From Ottelia alismoides (Eukaryota > Streptophyta > Magnoliopsida > Alismatales > Hydrocharitaceae), in the NCBI GenBank assembly GCA_037367405.1, contig JAZKJV010005536.1, forward strand, positions 124,001 to 188,000: a DNA stretch of 64,000 bases. Direction: 5' to 3'. Positions 1-10,952 of the stretch are shown piece after piece. The notes under the pieces were generated by a model. That model was not told the origin of the DNA. It ran no database searches and saw only the letters and a list, made by a program, of their open reading frames with translations. The translations under genes were made by a program, and so were the position numbers. The first letter of the stretch is position 1. Each line of letters opens with the position of its first letter.

Positions 1-830
1 CTTTTTGTCCTAAGTGATATAAACACAGGGTAGAGAGGATGGAAAAGTAGTGCAATACACCACTAAGATGGAAATCTCACCTCAGTGACTAATGGTGCAT
101 GCAAAGATAGAGCTATTACATCGCTTCCCAGCACTCTCCATGCACGATGCAAGCTAGAATTGAAATATTTACACTATATCGCGATATGCAAAAGCGAGAA
201 AATGCCCTAAACAGTAGCTGTTATTATCAGGAAGAACCAAATGCAAACTACTTAGAAATGAGATTTAAAAGTCCAGACTCTGGAGTGCATCAATGTCTGC
301 CACAGTGGATCCTGCATGCGCTTCATAGCACTACTCTCGACGCTCGATCTCAAGTTCAAATATTCGACAATTAAGTTTTTACTACGTCCAAGCGCGTATC
401 AATATAGGAGCACGCAATGCTATTATGGCCTTGGACCTACCTACTGAGTCAAACAACCTACTATCTATGGGCTCACTCACAAAAAACAAATAGAAACAAA
501 GGTGGAAATCTCAAATCATGGGAAACAAATAAAAGAAAGGCGGTAAAGCATAAAAATCCGGTACGAGACCCCCAGGTGAACAGACACTCGGGCACTAAAC
601 CTTCTGTAGAGTATAGAGTAATGTCCAAACTAATTACAAATTATTTGCAGAAAACTAAATCTCTCTCTCTCTCTCACTAAAATAAAAAAATGTTGTGCTC
701 AATGCTGCTCTTCTCCTCCTTCACTGCTCATCTTTCCTGCTCTCTCGTGGTCGGCTCTAAGATAAGAAAGCCGACCACCACTCGCCTCGGGTGCACCGAC
801 CTCCTAGGAGGTAGTCCTCGTCAAGTGGTC
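1..830 (-). mobile_element. 5' leader of a degenerate Athila-like LTR retrotransposon (element A)
   Basis: No convincing gene. Read on the minus strand, this stretch resembles the untranslated leader of the complete Athila-type element at 25-52 kb. The segment around 130-270 (CTCCATGCACGATGCAAG and the following AT-rich text) matches the one around 47,940-48,030 in order and wording. A CT-repeat (GAGAGAGA on minus, near 660-675) and a GGCT/AGCC stem-loop follow in the same order. The element body would lie to the left, outside the window. The short ORFs here (147-374, 417-680, 690-884) have no recognisable domain. The assignment is by eye from scattered similarity. Confidence 0.45.
747..778. 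promoter_or_regulatory. Leader stem-loop, perfect 10-bp stem
   Basis: GTGGTCGGCT (747-756) pairs perfectly with AGCCGACCAC (769-778) across a 12-nt loop. Smaller stems with the same GGCT/AGCC core sit in the leaders of the two complete elements at 48,356-48,373 and 36,966-36,981. In retroelement leaders such a hairpin could serve RNA packaging or dimerisation; that role is inferred. Confidence 0.5.
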
Positions 831-1758
831 CCACTTAAGCATCCAGATCCAAGCATCCAGAACTTGCCACGTGTCAGATTGTGAGGCTCTGATTGCGTAC
901 CCCTTCATTTGAGATCAGTGGTCTAGATTAGATCTAGACCGTTGTTCTTGATCAAATGATGGTGATGTTTTTCGAAGAACACACAAGAACTCTTCTCCGG
1001 TGAACTTCGATTGATCATTTTACGGGCCTCCGGCAATCGATCTCTCCTCCGATGGGCTCAGCAGGTGGTTGGGCCTCCTCCGTGTACTCCTGAAAGGTCC
1101 GATGGTGACGAGAGGGTGCGAGTTGCTCTGGCGAAGATGATCCACCTGGAGCAGGCCTAGGTGGTGGCTGAGGTCCCAAGAGCGCCAAATGCCCTATAAA
1201 AGGCCACCAAAAGATCCCTGGGTGCGAGAGATATCTTCTCGACCCTGGGTTTACTTAAAACGAAGGGGGGAACGGAATGAAGGAGGATCTCCGGCGAGGT
1301 AGAAGCAGAGGGAGCTCGACTCCCAGATCCGTGATGGATCTGTGTTGGACAAAGGGGGGATTCGATGGAGAATACAGAGGGGAAGGAGATGGCATGGAAA
1401 TTGAGAGGAATTAGCGGTCAGATCATGGTGAATCAGACCTGGAGCACAAGATCCAAGAATAGGGGGTTTTTTATTTACGTGTTAACCACTCAATTAAACT
1501 ACAAAATAAAAATGCTAAACTGAAATAAGTATAGAGAACTACCTAGGAATGCAAGAAAATAAGGCTCAACCGGCCTGAGGCAGCTAGGAGTAGGACCTGC
1601 CGGCGGAGCTCCGACGGTGGATGGATACACCTCCTCCCTTGCTCTCCTCGCTGCAAATCAAGGGCCAAACCATGTTGTCTTTATTGGGGAGGCCATTAGG
1701 ACTGATCTGAGGGGCTAAAGCTCGAAGAAGAGGGATCAAAAATCCAAAATGGTTAAGG

Positions 1759-1773
1759 GGTTATATTTATAGG
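1759..1773 (-). promoter_or_regulatory. TATA-like box of LTR A
   Basis: The minus strand reads CCTATAAATATAACC. It lies at the junction between the GC-moderate and AT-rich parts, and the corresponding place in LTR B (about 58,215) reads TTTATAAATAATC on minus. A retrotransposon promoter is inferred. Confidence 0.35.
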
Positions 1774-2804
1774 CGTATTTCTTGTGAGTTTCGAGGAGAT
1801 CTTGCGTGTGATCCAGTGAGCGTAGGTGGAGATTCTAGGATGGGAGTGGATGAGGGACGAAGTGTCTGCGAGATGGTGGTGGTTTCGAGAGTAATGAGTG
1901 AATGGATGGGTGTGGAAAATGGGAGAAGAAGGAGGCCTCGTGACCTTCTAACGTCAGAAGGTAGGCCGGACTATTGACCCAAGTCAACAAAGAAACGCGC
2001 CTGGTTGGTCCTCGTGGACCAATTAAGAAGTTCCAAGGAAAAAATGCCTTGGAAAATGCATAATAAATATATTTCAATTTTTTGAGGTTATAAAATAAAA
2101 AATGTTTCTAATTTTCTATAGTATTTTATGGACATTTTAAATTTTTTTTAGAGGTGTTTATTTACGAGTTAATTTTTAGGGTACATATATAGGTATATTT
2201 ACTTATGTTTTAGGTATTTTATTTTTATTTTGTATTTAATTTTTTTCTTTTCTTTTTTATATATTTATAACTTATTTTTAGGTGCTTATATATGTTTTTG
2301 CTATATTTTTATATATATTCTATACACTTAATTAAATAGAGGTATTAATTGTATAGGTATAAATATAGGTAATTCATCTATGTATTCTATATAAATATTT
2401 TATTTTAGTATTTTTTTTATTGTTTTATTCCTATTTTAATATGTACATATATTCTAAATAATATTTACAAGATTATAAAAATATAAAATTAAAAAAATGA
2501 ATAATCTATAAAATGATTATTTTAATCAGGTATACTATACAATAGGGCTCCAAAACCTAACTTTCACACCTTAACTCCAAAAAATATGAAACCACCTTCA
2601 TTAAATAGCTTATTAACAGATATATAGAAGATGATTTTTATACATTTTAAGTTTTTATATGGTAGATATGGGTCTGTGAAGTTTGGCTTTTGTAATTTTA
2701 TTTTGTTAATAAAATGTACACTGTGTTTTATTTTCGTGTGAAATAAATTTTCTATTTTTCTATGTATTATTATATACAACTTTCATTTACAAAGTTTCAC
2801 TATT

Positions 2805-4038
2805 GGGATTTTTATCTGGTAGACCCTATAATCTTTGTCAATTACCTCCACGACCTTTGAAACAACCTAATTCCTCCCTCACCCCCTTAAACTTGCTCCG
2901 CCTTACCCCCACGAACCCTACTGTTAACTTGACAGATATGGAGTTAACTTCCTTGGGTTAAAAATGAGTTAATCTGACCAATCCACAAGGACAACCAGAA
3001 TTAACCAAGAGAAGAAAAAATAATCCTCCCTCCTCTAACAGCTTCCCCTCCCACTGCACTGTCTCTTCATCTCTCCTCCCTCACGAGGGTACTGGCCTGG
3101 GCTGGAGGAGGTGGGCACGAGGAATCAGGCTTCCACAGGTGTAGGGGAGGTGGTCAGCTTCCTGGGGGAGGTGGCTCGACCCGGACTGGAGGAGGTGGGG
3201 GCAGCTCTCAACCTGGATGAGGTGGGGCTTCCAGGCGGTGGGTGGGTCGGGTTCTACCGAGGAGGGGACGCTTGTCTAGAGGAGGTTGGCGACGGGAAGG
3301 GTCGGGTTCCACCGGGGGGTGGAGGGAAGGAGGTTGGCTGGGGTCGAGGGAGGCAACCTACAATGGAGAAGGGCTGGTTCTGGGTCGGGTTCCACTAGGG
3401 GGGCTTCGAGCAGGAGAGGGCAGTGGGCAGGGGGGGTTGCATGCTTTGTAGCAGGGGGAGGCAGTGGGCGGGGGAGGGGCTTCGAGCAGCAGATGGGGGG
3501 CTTCAAGCAGGAGAAGGTGGTGGGCGGGTGAGGGGCTTCGAGCGACTGGGGGGAGGGGCTTCGAGTAGGGGGAGGCGGTGCGCGGGTGAGGGTCTTCTTC
3601 GAGCATGGGGGCTAGGGGTTGATGTGTTCAGGCTGGAGGTGGAGGAGGCTCGACCTGGGCAGGGCGGACACCATCGTGTCCATGGTCGTCGGCATCGTGC
3701 TCGAGCAGATATATGACTCCAGCTAGGGGTTGGGGCATGGCTAGTGACGCTCGGGGCATAGAGCGGAGCAATTCGGGGGCGGAGAGGAGGTTCTGGGGGG
3801 CAGATCTGACGTGGGTGAGAGGGAGTGTCACTTATAGTAAATTTGATAAATAAAATGAGGATAATGTAAAAGAGGATAACAGAATCCAGTTAGTATTAAC
3901 GGTTAAATGAATGGGGGTTAACCACAGGGTTTCAAGGGTAAAGGTTAACAAGTTTAAGGGGGTGAGGAAGGAATTAGGTTGTTTCAAAGTCCGTGGAGGT
4001 AATTGACAAAGATTATAGGGTTTTCCGGGTAAAAAACG
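2805..4038. mobile_element. Mutator-like DNA transposon, non-autonomous, with GC-rich core
   Basis: The terminal inverted repeats begin GGGATTTTTATCTGGTAGAC at 2805 and, in reverse, at the right end near 4038; similarity between the arms extends well over 100 bp inward (TTGTCAATTACCTCCACGAC and beyond). The flanks are TTCACTATT (2796-2804) and TTCATTATT (4039-4047), a 9-bp TSD with one mismatch, which is the Mutator/MULE signature. The 1.23-kb element encodes no visible transposase. Its centre (about 3060-3830) is strikingly GC- and G-rich, unlike the AT-rich termini and surroundings, and holds overlapping low-complexity frames on both strands. That layout resembles Pack-MULEs that have captured host DNA, but I cannot identify a donor gene. 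A 241-bp relative lies at 14,457-14,697. Confidence 0.8.
3405..3612 (+). repeat. G-rich degenerate tandem repeat inside the Mutator-like element
   Basis: The word GGGGCTTCGAG recurs around 3401, 3478, 3498 (as GGGGGCTTCAAG), 3532 and 3557, separated by runs such as GGGGGAGGCAGTGGGCGG. Repeated G-runs on the plus strand could form G-quadruplexes. The proline- and glycine-rich ORFs across it in several frames (for example 3111-3398, 3423-3716 and, on minus, 3358-3606) look like consequences of this composition rather than genes. Confidence 0.6.
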
Positions 4039-4410
4039 TTCATTATTTAAAGTGTAAATAATAAAGACTAACATAGGTCCCAAAAAAGCAATTATTGGCC
4101 AATTTTAGTAGAGTGAATGCTCTGTATTTTCTGTACAATTAGTCAACATATCTCCCCCTACTTTATTCCTTGTCGACTTAGTGATCATGATGACTCAGTC
4201 TCGGGGATAGGGTCACTTCAGTGTCCTTGACACTTCGCTCATTTTCTTTTCTTTCCTTTATTCTTTTATTTTGACGATAAATAAAATAAATATACAGTAT
4301 TTTATACATTATTTTGTGAAATTTAATGAGTGTTTATTTTGACAAATTAATGGTATATACATGCATTCAGCTATGGTTTAAAGGCCAAAAAAAAGAATAA
4401 AGGTGATGAA

Positions 4411-5660
4411 GTGGAGATTCAACAGCGAGCCATTCAAATTGGCTCAGAAGCCATTCGAAACATGGCCTCTGGCTCCTTAGGGTCGGGAGACAACTCCCTC
4501 CTTTGGACTGACCGTATTGATGCTAATCGCCCCTCTCAATCTTTTTTCCTAATCTTTGGAATCTTTCCAGAAATAGGCACAGCTCCCTCGTGCAAGCACG
4601 TTCTACGCTTAAGGCCAAACAAAATCATCTCAAGGCCCTGGTCAAAAGATCAAACTGACATTCAAATATCTTTAACCTTGAGACTTCCTTCTTAAACATC
4701 CCCATAATGAGACATCATTGGTTCCCTCATTGTTCGGGAAGATCATGTAACCTTAGATTAACTAACCAACCCTACAACCTCCTCGCTCATGGGGTCCTGA
4801 GTGTCAAGATAGACTCCCACATCTGGTTAAAAATCTTCCACCCATGAGTCTCACTTTTCCTTTGGTCTCTATGCCATATAAACTTATGGCACGAGATCAT
4901 CCACTTCATTCAAATACCTCTACCACGAATGCATGCCCCTTTAACTCTCGGATGTAGAAACTATCACCCACTTGTTCCTACACTATCCATTTATTTTCTT
5001 TATTTTTCATACATAATTATTCTAATTGCTTTGCGAGCCTTGAGGATTATTTTGAACATCACAATTCATGTATACTCATCATCCCATTGGCAGATATCCG
5101 CCATTCAAGACTCAATCTAGTGGTTGACCTCGAAGGAGAGATGTTTGAGGACTTACTAGAGTATTTTGCTTCCCCTCACTCATATGGCTAAAGAGGATGC
5201 CCTTCTCATAGCTCACTCCTCTTTAACTTACTTATCACATATCTTGTTATTTTGTAAAATTCTTATTTGATTTTATTCACTAACTTGTTATTGCAGTTAT
5301 GATCTCGCAAACTCCTTAAGCCACCATCCCCCACGTGCCGCCAACTTGCAAGCACAAAGTGAAACGCTTCCAACACATTGGATGCCCATCAATGCTAATC
5401 CGAATGACATGCCTTCCATTTTGTTTTGATGCGGAAAACATTATCTTGGACTAGCGTTTTTGCCTCCCTATGGTATTCTTTGGATGTATTAAATGCTAAG
5501 GCCACGAGGTTTATCTACCTGCTACTTATGCTTTGTTCTTTGTGCTTTGGTCCAAGCCTTCGATGTTGGACCAGCAATACTTTGTTTTTGTTTCCTACAC
5601 TTTTTTATGAAGTGAAATGTGATCATTTACCTAAAAGACTTGCCTATTGACAACTAGCAA
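4411..5660 (+). pseudogene. LINE ORF2 3'-end relic, copy 1
   Basis: Decayed C-terminal part of a plant L1-type LINE polyprotein. Around 4480-4530 one frame reads GDNSLLWTDRI, the kind of text seen where plant LINEs read G-x-x-x-x-F-W-x-D after the reverse transcriptase. Around 4880-4990, with a frameshift, it reads NACPFNSR then VETITHLFLHYPF, resembling the zf-RVT zinc-binding module (C-x-x-C ... H-L-F-x-x-C) with cysteines lost. The copy ends near 5640 in 'gatcatttacctaaaagac', similar to the end of copy 2. No intact frame remains. Domain identity rests on motif memory and is moderately secure. Confidence 0.5.
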
Positions 5661-5759
5661 ATTTAACTTTTCTTAGCCAATTTCACCCCCTGCACGATTA
5701 CTGCAGATTCCCTACTTAACACAGGTAGAATCTGTCCCCTAACACTTACAAACAATATA

Positions 5760-6600
5760 TATATCATCCTCTCTCATAGTGGTTTAGGAAAAAGATTAAA
5801 CACCAAATTCTTATGTAACCTTTCCATCTGAGAGTCTCCCTATTCCTTTGGATTTTAAATCATTGAATCCTTCGCACACAAGAAAGACCTTTAACCAACA
5901 TTATATCAACCATCAATGAGTGTTCCCTTTGCCAAATTGATGAGAAAACAATCCCTCATTTATTTCTCGACTACCTTTTTACTATTAAAATCTTCAATAA
6001 AATGAATATATCTCCTGTGAGGGTTAATAAAGAGGTATTTTCTGAACAACATAGTTCACTCCCTTTAACACCATCCCATTGATAGATATCAACCAAACAA
6101 ACATTGATCTGGTGGTAGACCTAGAAGGAGCAATGTTCGAGGATATTTCAGGGTACCTCTCAACCCCCCACCCCCCCCCCCCCCTCTTCTCTGCAAATTG
6201 CGAAGGATGGCCATTTTTCTTCAACCATTTATTCTAGTTGTGTTGCTTGCATTATTGTCGCTCCATCAACCCATTCTCCAACTTTCTGGGTACGTGTCCT
6301 CCTACTTGATACTAGTTTGCTTTCAATAAATGATGTCTCTTTTTATCAGCTTTAGCTTCATCGACGTGGATGTTTTTGTTTTGTTTAGTGTCTAAATTAG
6401 CATCCTTCTGACTGCCGAAAATTTCCTTGCATTTTTGGCACTTGGAGGTATTCATCTATTGTACTAAATATTGAGGCCCTTGGGTGGATGGACGTCGGTA
6501 TGTGGGTTTTTATCTTGCTTGTTGACTAATGTCTGTTTAGGAGAAATCTTTGTTTTGAGGAATGAGTTATGATCATTTATTTAAAAAAAGATAACTGACC
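5760..6600 (+). pseudogene. LINE ORF2 3'-end relic, copy 2
   Basis: A second, related LINE 3' end. At about 5918-5985 one frame reads ECSLCQIDEKTIPHLFLDYL, with the C-x-x-C and H-L-F-L spacing of the zf-RVT module. The next 150 bp (attgatagatatcaaccaaa ... gttcgaggatatttc, 6078-6150) match copy 1 at about 5088-5155. It ends at about 6575 in 'gatcatttatttaaaaaaag'. The two copies are in tandem and the same orientation. A C-run lies inside it. Confidence 0.5.
6164..6184 (+). repeat. Poly-C tract
   Basis: A run of C interrupted by one A at 6170 (six C, one A, fourteen C). Such runs are error-prone in sequencing, so its length should be treated with caution. Confidence 0.7.
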
Positions 6601-6644
6601 ACATCGATGACATGCCCTGAACAGAAGTATCGGGACGAGTAGAA

Positions 6645-7140
6645 TCAATGTCTTCCATTTCTGACCTTGCATCGACCATCCAATGGACCATGGACTAAAC
6701 GGCCATTGCCTGAAAGGACTATGTTCAGGGGACCGCCACCCCCGACAAGGTACATCTTGTGCCTATGGGCCTCCCAAACTATCCAAGAAGACACTCGAAA
6801 CTTGACTAAAAACCTACCCGGTGGACTGTCGAGGTACAAGTCATATGACATAGAAGCGGGATTCTCTAAAAAGCTGATGGTCATGGTTGGCCAAGGAGGG
6901 CCAATTATGCCTTTTTCTACAGTATTTATCTCTCCCTTATCAATGAAAAATGAACTCCGCTATCCCATATCCCTCGTCGCGATGGATGAGGAGCATCAAG
7001 GGAGCATCATAGATCCTTGTTTGGGGCTATTAGAGGTTGACTTGAGGCTCGAGCTTCTGCTGGAGAGTAGGATTTTTATACACAATACTTGTCAGTGCAA
7101 ATGTTTACATCATAATTTTAACAGACATTTGGTTAGCTAA
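6645..7140. other. Unassigned ORF pair, overlapping on opposite strands
   Basis: The plus strand has a 157-codon ORF (6667-7140) and the minus strand a 79-codon ORF (6645-6884) over the same DNA. Neither matches a family I know. The segment is more GC-rich (about half G+C at 6660-6850) than its surroundings, which may reflect captured coding DNA or part of an unrecognised element. There is no visible splice context, and the long frame may be chance. No function is proposed. Confidence 0.2.
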
Positions 7141-8104
7141 ATAATCACGAAATCATTATATCGTGTAAGATTGCCATATTCACTGCGAATTTCAGCTAAA
7201 TTTGCTACTATACGTGATTGAAATGAATCTATGTGCTTTTCTAAGTCCTAATAAATTATTTGCATTATGGACACCTTTTTAGTCGTGAAATGTGATTTGA
7301 TGAGTGCGGCTCCCATAGAGGAACTCCATGTAGACTTCGACCATCGAATTCCCACTAAATTAATCTAATTTAGTGGAGAAATGGACGGAAGAGAGCAAAC
7401 AGCACAAATGTCCTAGCCTCACAAGTGTAGCTAGTAGTGCGAATTGCGAATATGATATTGGTATATGCGGTCAGCCATAGAAAACCCACTTCCACAGACC
7501 ATTGTTGGTAGCCTATTTCAACTCCATTGTTATTTTGTAGGCATTTTTACACCACAAATTCTAAAAACATTGCTAAGTACCTTCTCCACCATATATTCTT
7601 AATAATTATCACTTAAATCCGCAAACTTTCGAACTCTTATACTACGGATTATGTGGTTAACTCATATCCATTTGATCATTAAAATAAACCTCCTTCTGTC
7701 AAAAAATATCATAAATCTTTCCTTATTGTTTATTAAATTCATAAGAGTGTCATCTAAAGGAAACACACGGGAGTGCTTTGCTTAACACCATCAATACTAC
7801 CTCCTCAACTGCTCAACATCCAGCCCTTCGTCGATGGCTATCGCTTTGGCCAGGCTGCCTTCTATGATGTGCTGGGAGGAGAGCTCGAAGGTGTAATCTG
7901 CCACCATAATGGCTACCTTCGGGGATGTTAGATGAGGTTCCAACTATGAAAAACCATCTATTGCTGGAGGACAAGCTCCAAAAGCAGTAGAAGCAGCAGC
8001 ACGAGCTGCGAAAAGGTGGGATTTTTTTCTTTGAAGTTATCAGACTTTCGATTTTCACTCCCACCTTCCCAACCCCTGAAGTCTCAGCACCAAAGTTATT
8101 CAGA
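7141..8104. other. No recognised feature
   Basis: AT-rich intergenic sequence. I see no credible ORF, terminal repeats or RNA gene. The minus-strand ORF at 7813-8064 lies just downstream, on its own strand, of the CTD-phosphatase relic, but I see no domain in it. Confidence 0.4.
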
Positions 8105-8905
8105 TCAATAAACGAGAACTCCGCACGTCTTCAGCACTGTGTTGACGAACTCCGTGTGTAGCACTCGGAGAAAACGCGATCTGCTCAACAACTCCATGTC
8201 TTCATCGTAGAAATCACTCGGACAATGCCGAAAACCGCGAAAAAGGCAGGCCTTGACATGGAGGAGGTTCGCGGTGGGGTTGGCCCACGCCATCTCTGTA
8301 TCATACAGTCTGACCCCCTTACTCATTTTGTTGTGAGGTTATCCTGAGGTAATCTCGCATACATCAGTATCTATCCGTCGTATCTCCATTTGAATTAGTT
8401 GTATGGACCACGTAATTTCTTTGTTATAATATTTTTTAGTCACGTTCAAATAAAAAATTAAGATAAAAATATATATTATAATCATTATAAAATTTAATAT
8501 TACACATAATCAATGTCACATCACATTTATCATTCCAATCATGTACAACTCTCCTAACTATCGAAACAACTACTATTCACGAGAGGTTACTCCAACTCAA
8601 TCTAACACAATTACCAAAACAGGCCCTACTCGGGATCTAGGAGCCTCTTCATCTTCTCCACGTGCCTACGTCCTACCGTTGTATAGCGGCAAATCTCAAA
8701 CAACCCATTCGCCTCCTTCAGGAAGAGCCGCACGAAGGGCCTCAGTCATACTGCATTGTTTATTGAATACACTTTGAAGAGGTTTGAGTTGTCCTCGTTG
8801 CGAGAGCGGAAAAGCTTGTAGGAGTAGAAAAGGGTGTGGTCAAAGTCCTGCATGAGGAGGAGCTTCCCCTTGCGGATGAGGAACTTGTTGGAGAGGCTGA
8901 CTTTG
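8105..8905 (-). pseudogene. CTD-phosphatase-like (FCP1/NIF domain) gene fragment, broken
   Basis: Minus-strand relic of a plant RNA polymerase II C-terminal-domain phosphatase-like gene (FCP1 homology domain; intact members dephosphorylate the Pol II CTD in the nucleus). At about 8905-8640 one frame reads KGKLLLMQDFDHTLFYSYKL, matching the DLDHTL catalytic block with L changed to F, then LRPFVRLFLKEANGLFE and an IYTMGDR-like block decayed to CRYTTVGRT, then KRLLDPE. After about 300 bp of unrelated AT-rich DNA, 8326-8105 resumes with YDTEMAWANPTANLLHV, comparable to the family's D-D-T-x-x-x-W-x-x-x-x-x-N-L-L block, and FLRVLHTEF, comparable to the VLRVLRxVHxxFF block. In-frame stops occur before LRPFV and after LLDPE. 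The second DxD aspartate is changed to H. Assignment is by motif recall. Clearly non-functional. Confidence 0.6.
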
Positions 8906-10251
8906 CATACGAGGACAACCCTTATGGAAGGATCATGACAACAACCTTATTGTTAGTTGTTTGCTTCTCCTCTTGTTTTGGAGATGTTAGGCTATATCCG
9001 ACGGCACCTGTCTCTTCTTGCAAGAAGCCGGAACAATGTGGTTGTCTTGATCAAAAGGATGGAAAACCTTGAGAAGAAGCGGGAGAGGGATAAAATGAAA
9101 TGAGCGAGGGAGGTGGATTTTTCTATGGTTAGATTAATGCAAGATCAATCCAAGTAATTGACTTAAATAAAGTTAATTGGTGGTAGGGTTTGTGATGTAA
9201 GATGAATCAAGTTTACGGGGTTTATGTGATAAATACAAACTCAATAAGATAATATACAAAGTTTCTAAACCCTGTGGTGTAAAAATCGCGTTTTTGTACC
9301 ACGGCCACTTTCCATAGTGTTGAGCATATGTTGGCCGATAATAAAAAAAAGGTAAGTATCCTAGATTATAGAGGCATATGATTCTATATCATCTTCATAA
9401 TTTAGTTTCTTGCAAGTTTTACCTCTAAAGTAGATATTCTCTATTTAATTATTTAGTCGTATTCGTTACCATAACATTCTTAATGTTCGCTGCAAGAAAA
9501 AATGTTTGTGGTGATTAATTTGGGGCGACATAGAAGTAAATAATCAAACTCACACCAGTTGAGTCCTGATCAATTAAAGTTTGCCCATTAAATTGAATTT
9601 GATGGATGTGGTTTAAAAACCGATATAGGTCTTTTTTTAGAAAACAATCAGCATTGATCATTCAAAAGGACATGAGCGTGCATGGTGTTTCATACAGCAA
9701 CAGAGATGGAAAGCCGTAGATCTCAAATCCCGGTATTTAGTATAACTGAGTAGTCTTCCAGAGGGAATAAGTATCATATAAAAGATAGCGTCTGTAGCAA
9801 AAACGTTTAAGAAAACTAGACTAGTGCTGGTGCGTTGACGGGCAACCAAGGGCTTCCACTACATGGCTTTCATTTCACATGTGAAGGTCACTCCGACATC
9901 TGGTTCGGGGTTTTCTAATTGAAAATCTAAAATCATGATCACCGTATATAAACCCAATATTAAATATCAAAACTCATGGCATAACAAGATTTAGTTGTAT
10001 ATTCAAGCTAAAAACGATGGCATCCTTTGCAATTTTCAAGCGTGGATGAGACGTATCCCGAAATATCCTCATACATCGCTCCTGCCTCATCAATCATCAG
10101 ATAGTTGTTCATTTGATTTTCATCTACCTGCAAGAGAACGAATTAGAGCGGAAGCATGAATTGAGAAAAAAAATCTTCCAAGCAATTTTCAAATATTATT
10201 TATATTTATAGTTTTTTTTAGTAAATGAGGATCTCATAAATAAGTGAAAAG
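8906..10251. other. No recognised feature
   Basis: AT-rich intergenic DNA up to the copia LTR. Short ORFs (8836-9072 plus, 9658-9849 minus) have no recognisable domain, and the first overlaps the antisense of the CTD-phosphatase relic. I found no terminal inverted repeats or long direct repeats. Confidence 0.4.
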
Positions 10252-10930
10252 TGTTGGATGGATTCCCCTCATTGTGGAAAACTAGTCCATATACGTAGGA
10301 TATTGGTAGTTCTATTTGGAAAAGGAAAAATTTATTACTAATTGAAGGAGGAGATCAATTACCTTTTAGGATTAAGAGTCATCTTTTTCTAATGCTATGT
10401 GAAGTAGGAATTCATATTTCCTTATTTGCTCATCACCATGGAGTATAAATAGGAAGTATGGGGTGCATACCAGGATCATCCCAACACAAGCTCTGCTAGC
10501 ACAAGAAAGAAATAAGAGAGAGAGGAACAAGAAATAAGGTTTGTGATTACCGCGGAGTTTGGAAGAGTAACCATCGGAGCAGTTCTTCTCCAGCATTCTT
10601 CCTATAGTTTGACGACGGATTTACCATTGGTGATATTTCTATTCTCTGCTATGGTGATTTGTAGCACCGTATTGAGAGCTGACTTTTTGTAAGCCCCTCA
10701 TGAGAGATTACTTCAATTAAAGTGCTTGATTTTTGTTATGATCAAACCCCGTGATTTCTCCCCTCATATTGAGAGTTTTCCACATTTAAATTCCCCGTAC
10801 ATCTGTAGTTGATTTTTTCTATGATTGAGATATTTTGATCGTACGTATAGTGATATATTATGCAGGATCCGTTTATCAACTTTGATAATTTTTTCATAAT
10901 TCGATCTATACGGGGAATCTATTCCCAACA
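10252..10930 (+). mobile_element. 5' LTR of a Ty1-copia (Tnt1/Tork-like) retrotransposon
   Basis: 679-bp LTR starting TGTTGG and ending CCAACA, a perfect 6-bp terminal inverted repeat of the usual TG...CA type. It is followed after 2 nt (AG) by a PBS. A TATA box GTATAAATA lies at 10,443-10,451. No partner 3' LTR is visible: the element is interrupted at 14,272 and its 3' part is missing, so no TSD can be checked. Confidence 0.85.
10443..10451 (+). promoter_or_regulatory. TATA box of the copia LTR
   Basis: GTATAAATA, in mid-LTR about 480 bp before the PBS, where the U3/R boundary would be expected. It would start the copia genomic RNA. Confidence 0.5.
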
Positions 10931-10932
10931 AG

Positions 10933-10943
10933 TGGTATCAGAG
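10933..10943 (+). promoter_or_regulatory. Primer-binding site, initiator tRNA-Met type
   Basis: TGGTATCAGAG follows the LTR end by two bases. It is complementary to the 3' end of plant initiator tRNA-Met, the usual primer for copia minus-strand DNA synthesis. Confidence 0.85.
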
Positions 10944-10952
10944 GTAGATTCA

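Larger units (their letters stand above)
840..4370 (-). mobile_element. Degenerate Athila-like LTR (LTR A), minus strand
   Basis: This is an LTR remnant interrupted by the Mutator-like element at 2805-4038. Evidence: (i) a moderate-GC part (900-2080) followed by a very AT-rich part; (ii) block similarity to LTR B (57.1-59.6 kb), for example the TATA region, the 'aaaccaccttcatt' block (2586 versus about 59,053) and 'tatctccccctact' (4150 versus 59,370); (iii) the last block, read in reverse, also matches the inner element's LTR ('tagggggagataag', about 34,027). A minus-strand TATA-like box lies at 1759-1773. Boundaries are approximate, since I could not find convincing TG/CA ends or a PBS. Homology is seen by eye; family membership is inferred. 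Confidence 0.5.

Noticed and set aside
3111..3831. Overlapping Gly/Pro-rich ORFs in the Mutator-like element
   Set aside because: Low-complexity frames produced by a G-rich tandem repeat; open in several frames at once, no recognisable domain.
8340..8640. The AT-rich gap in the CTD-phosphatase relic as a hAT-type MITE
   Set aside because: Its right edge reads like a GGCCTGTTTTGG terminus on minus, but no matching inverted terminus was found on the left.
8541..9072. Plus-strand ORFs 8541-8777 and 8836-9072 as small genes
   Set aside because: They largely run antisense to the CTD-phosphatase relic; the meaningful amino-acid text is on the minus strand.
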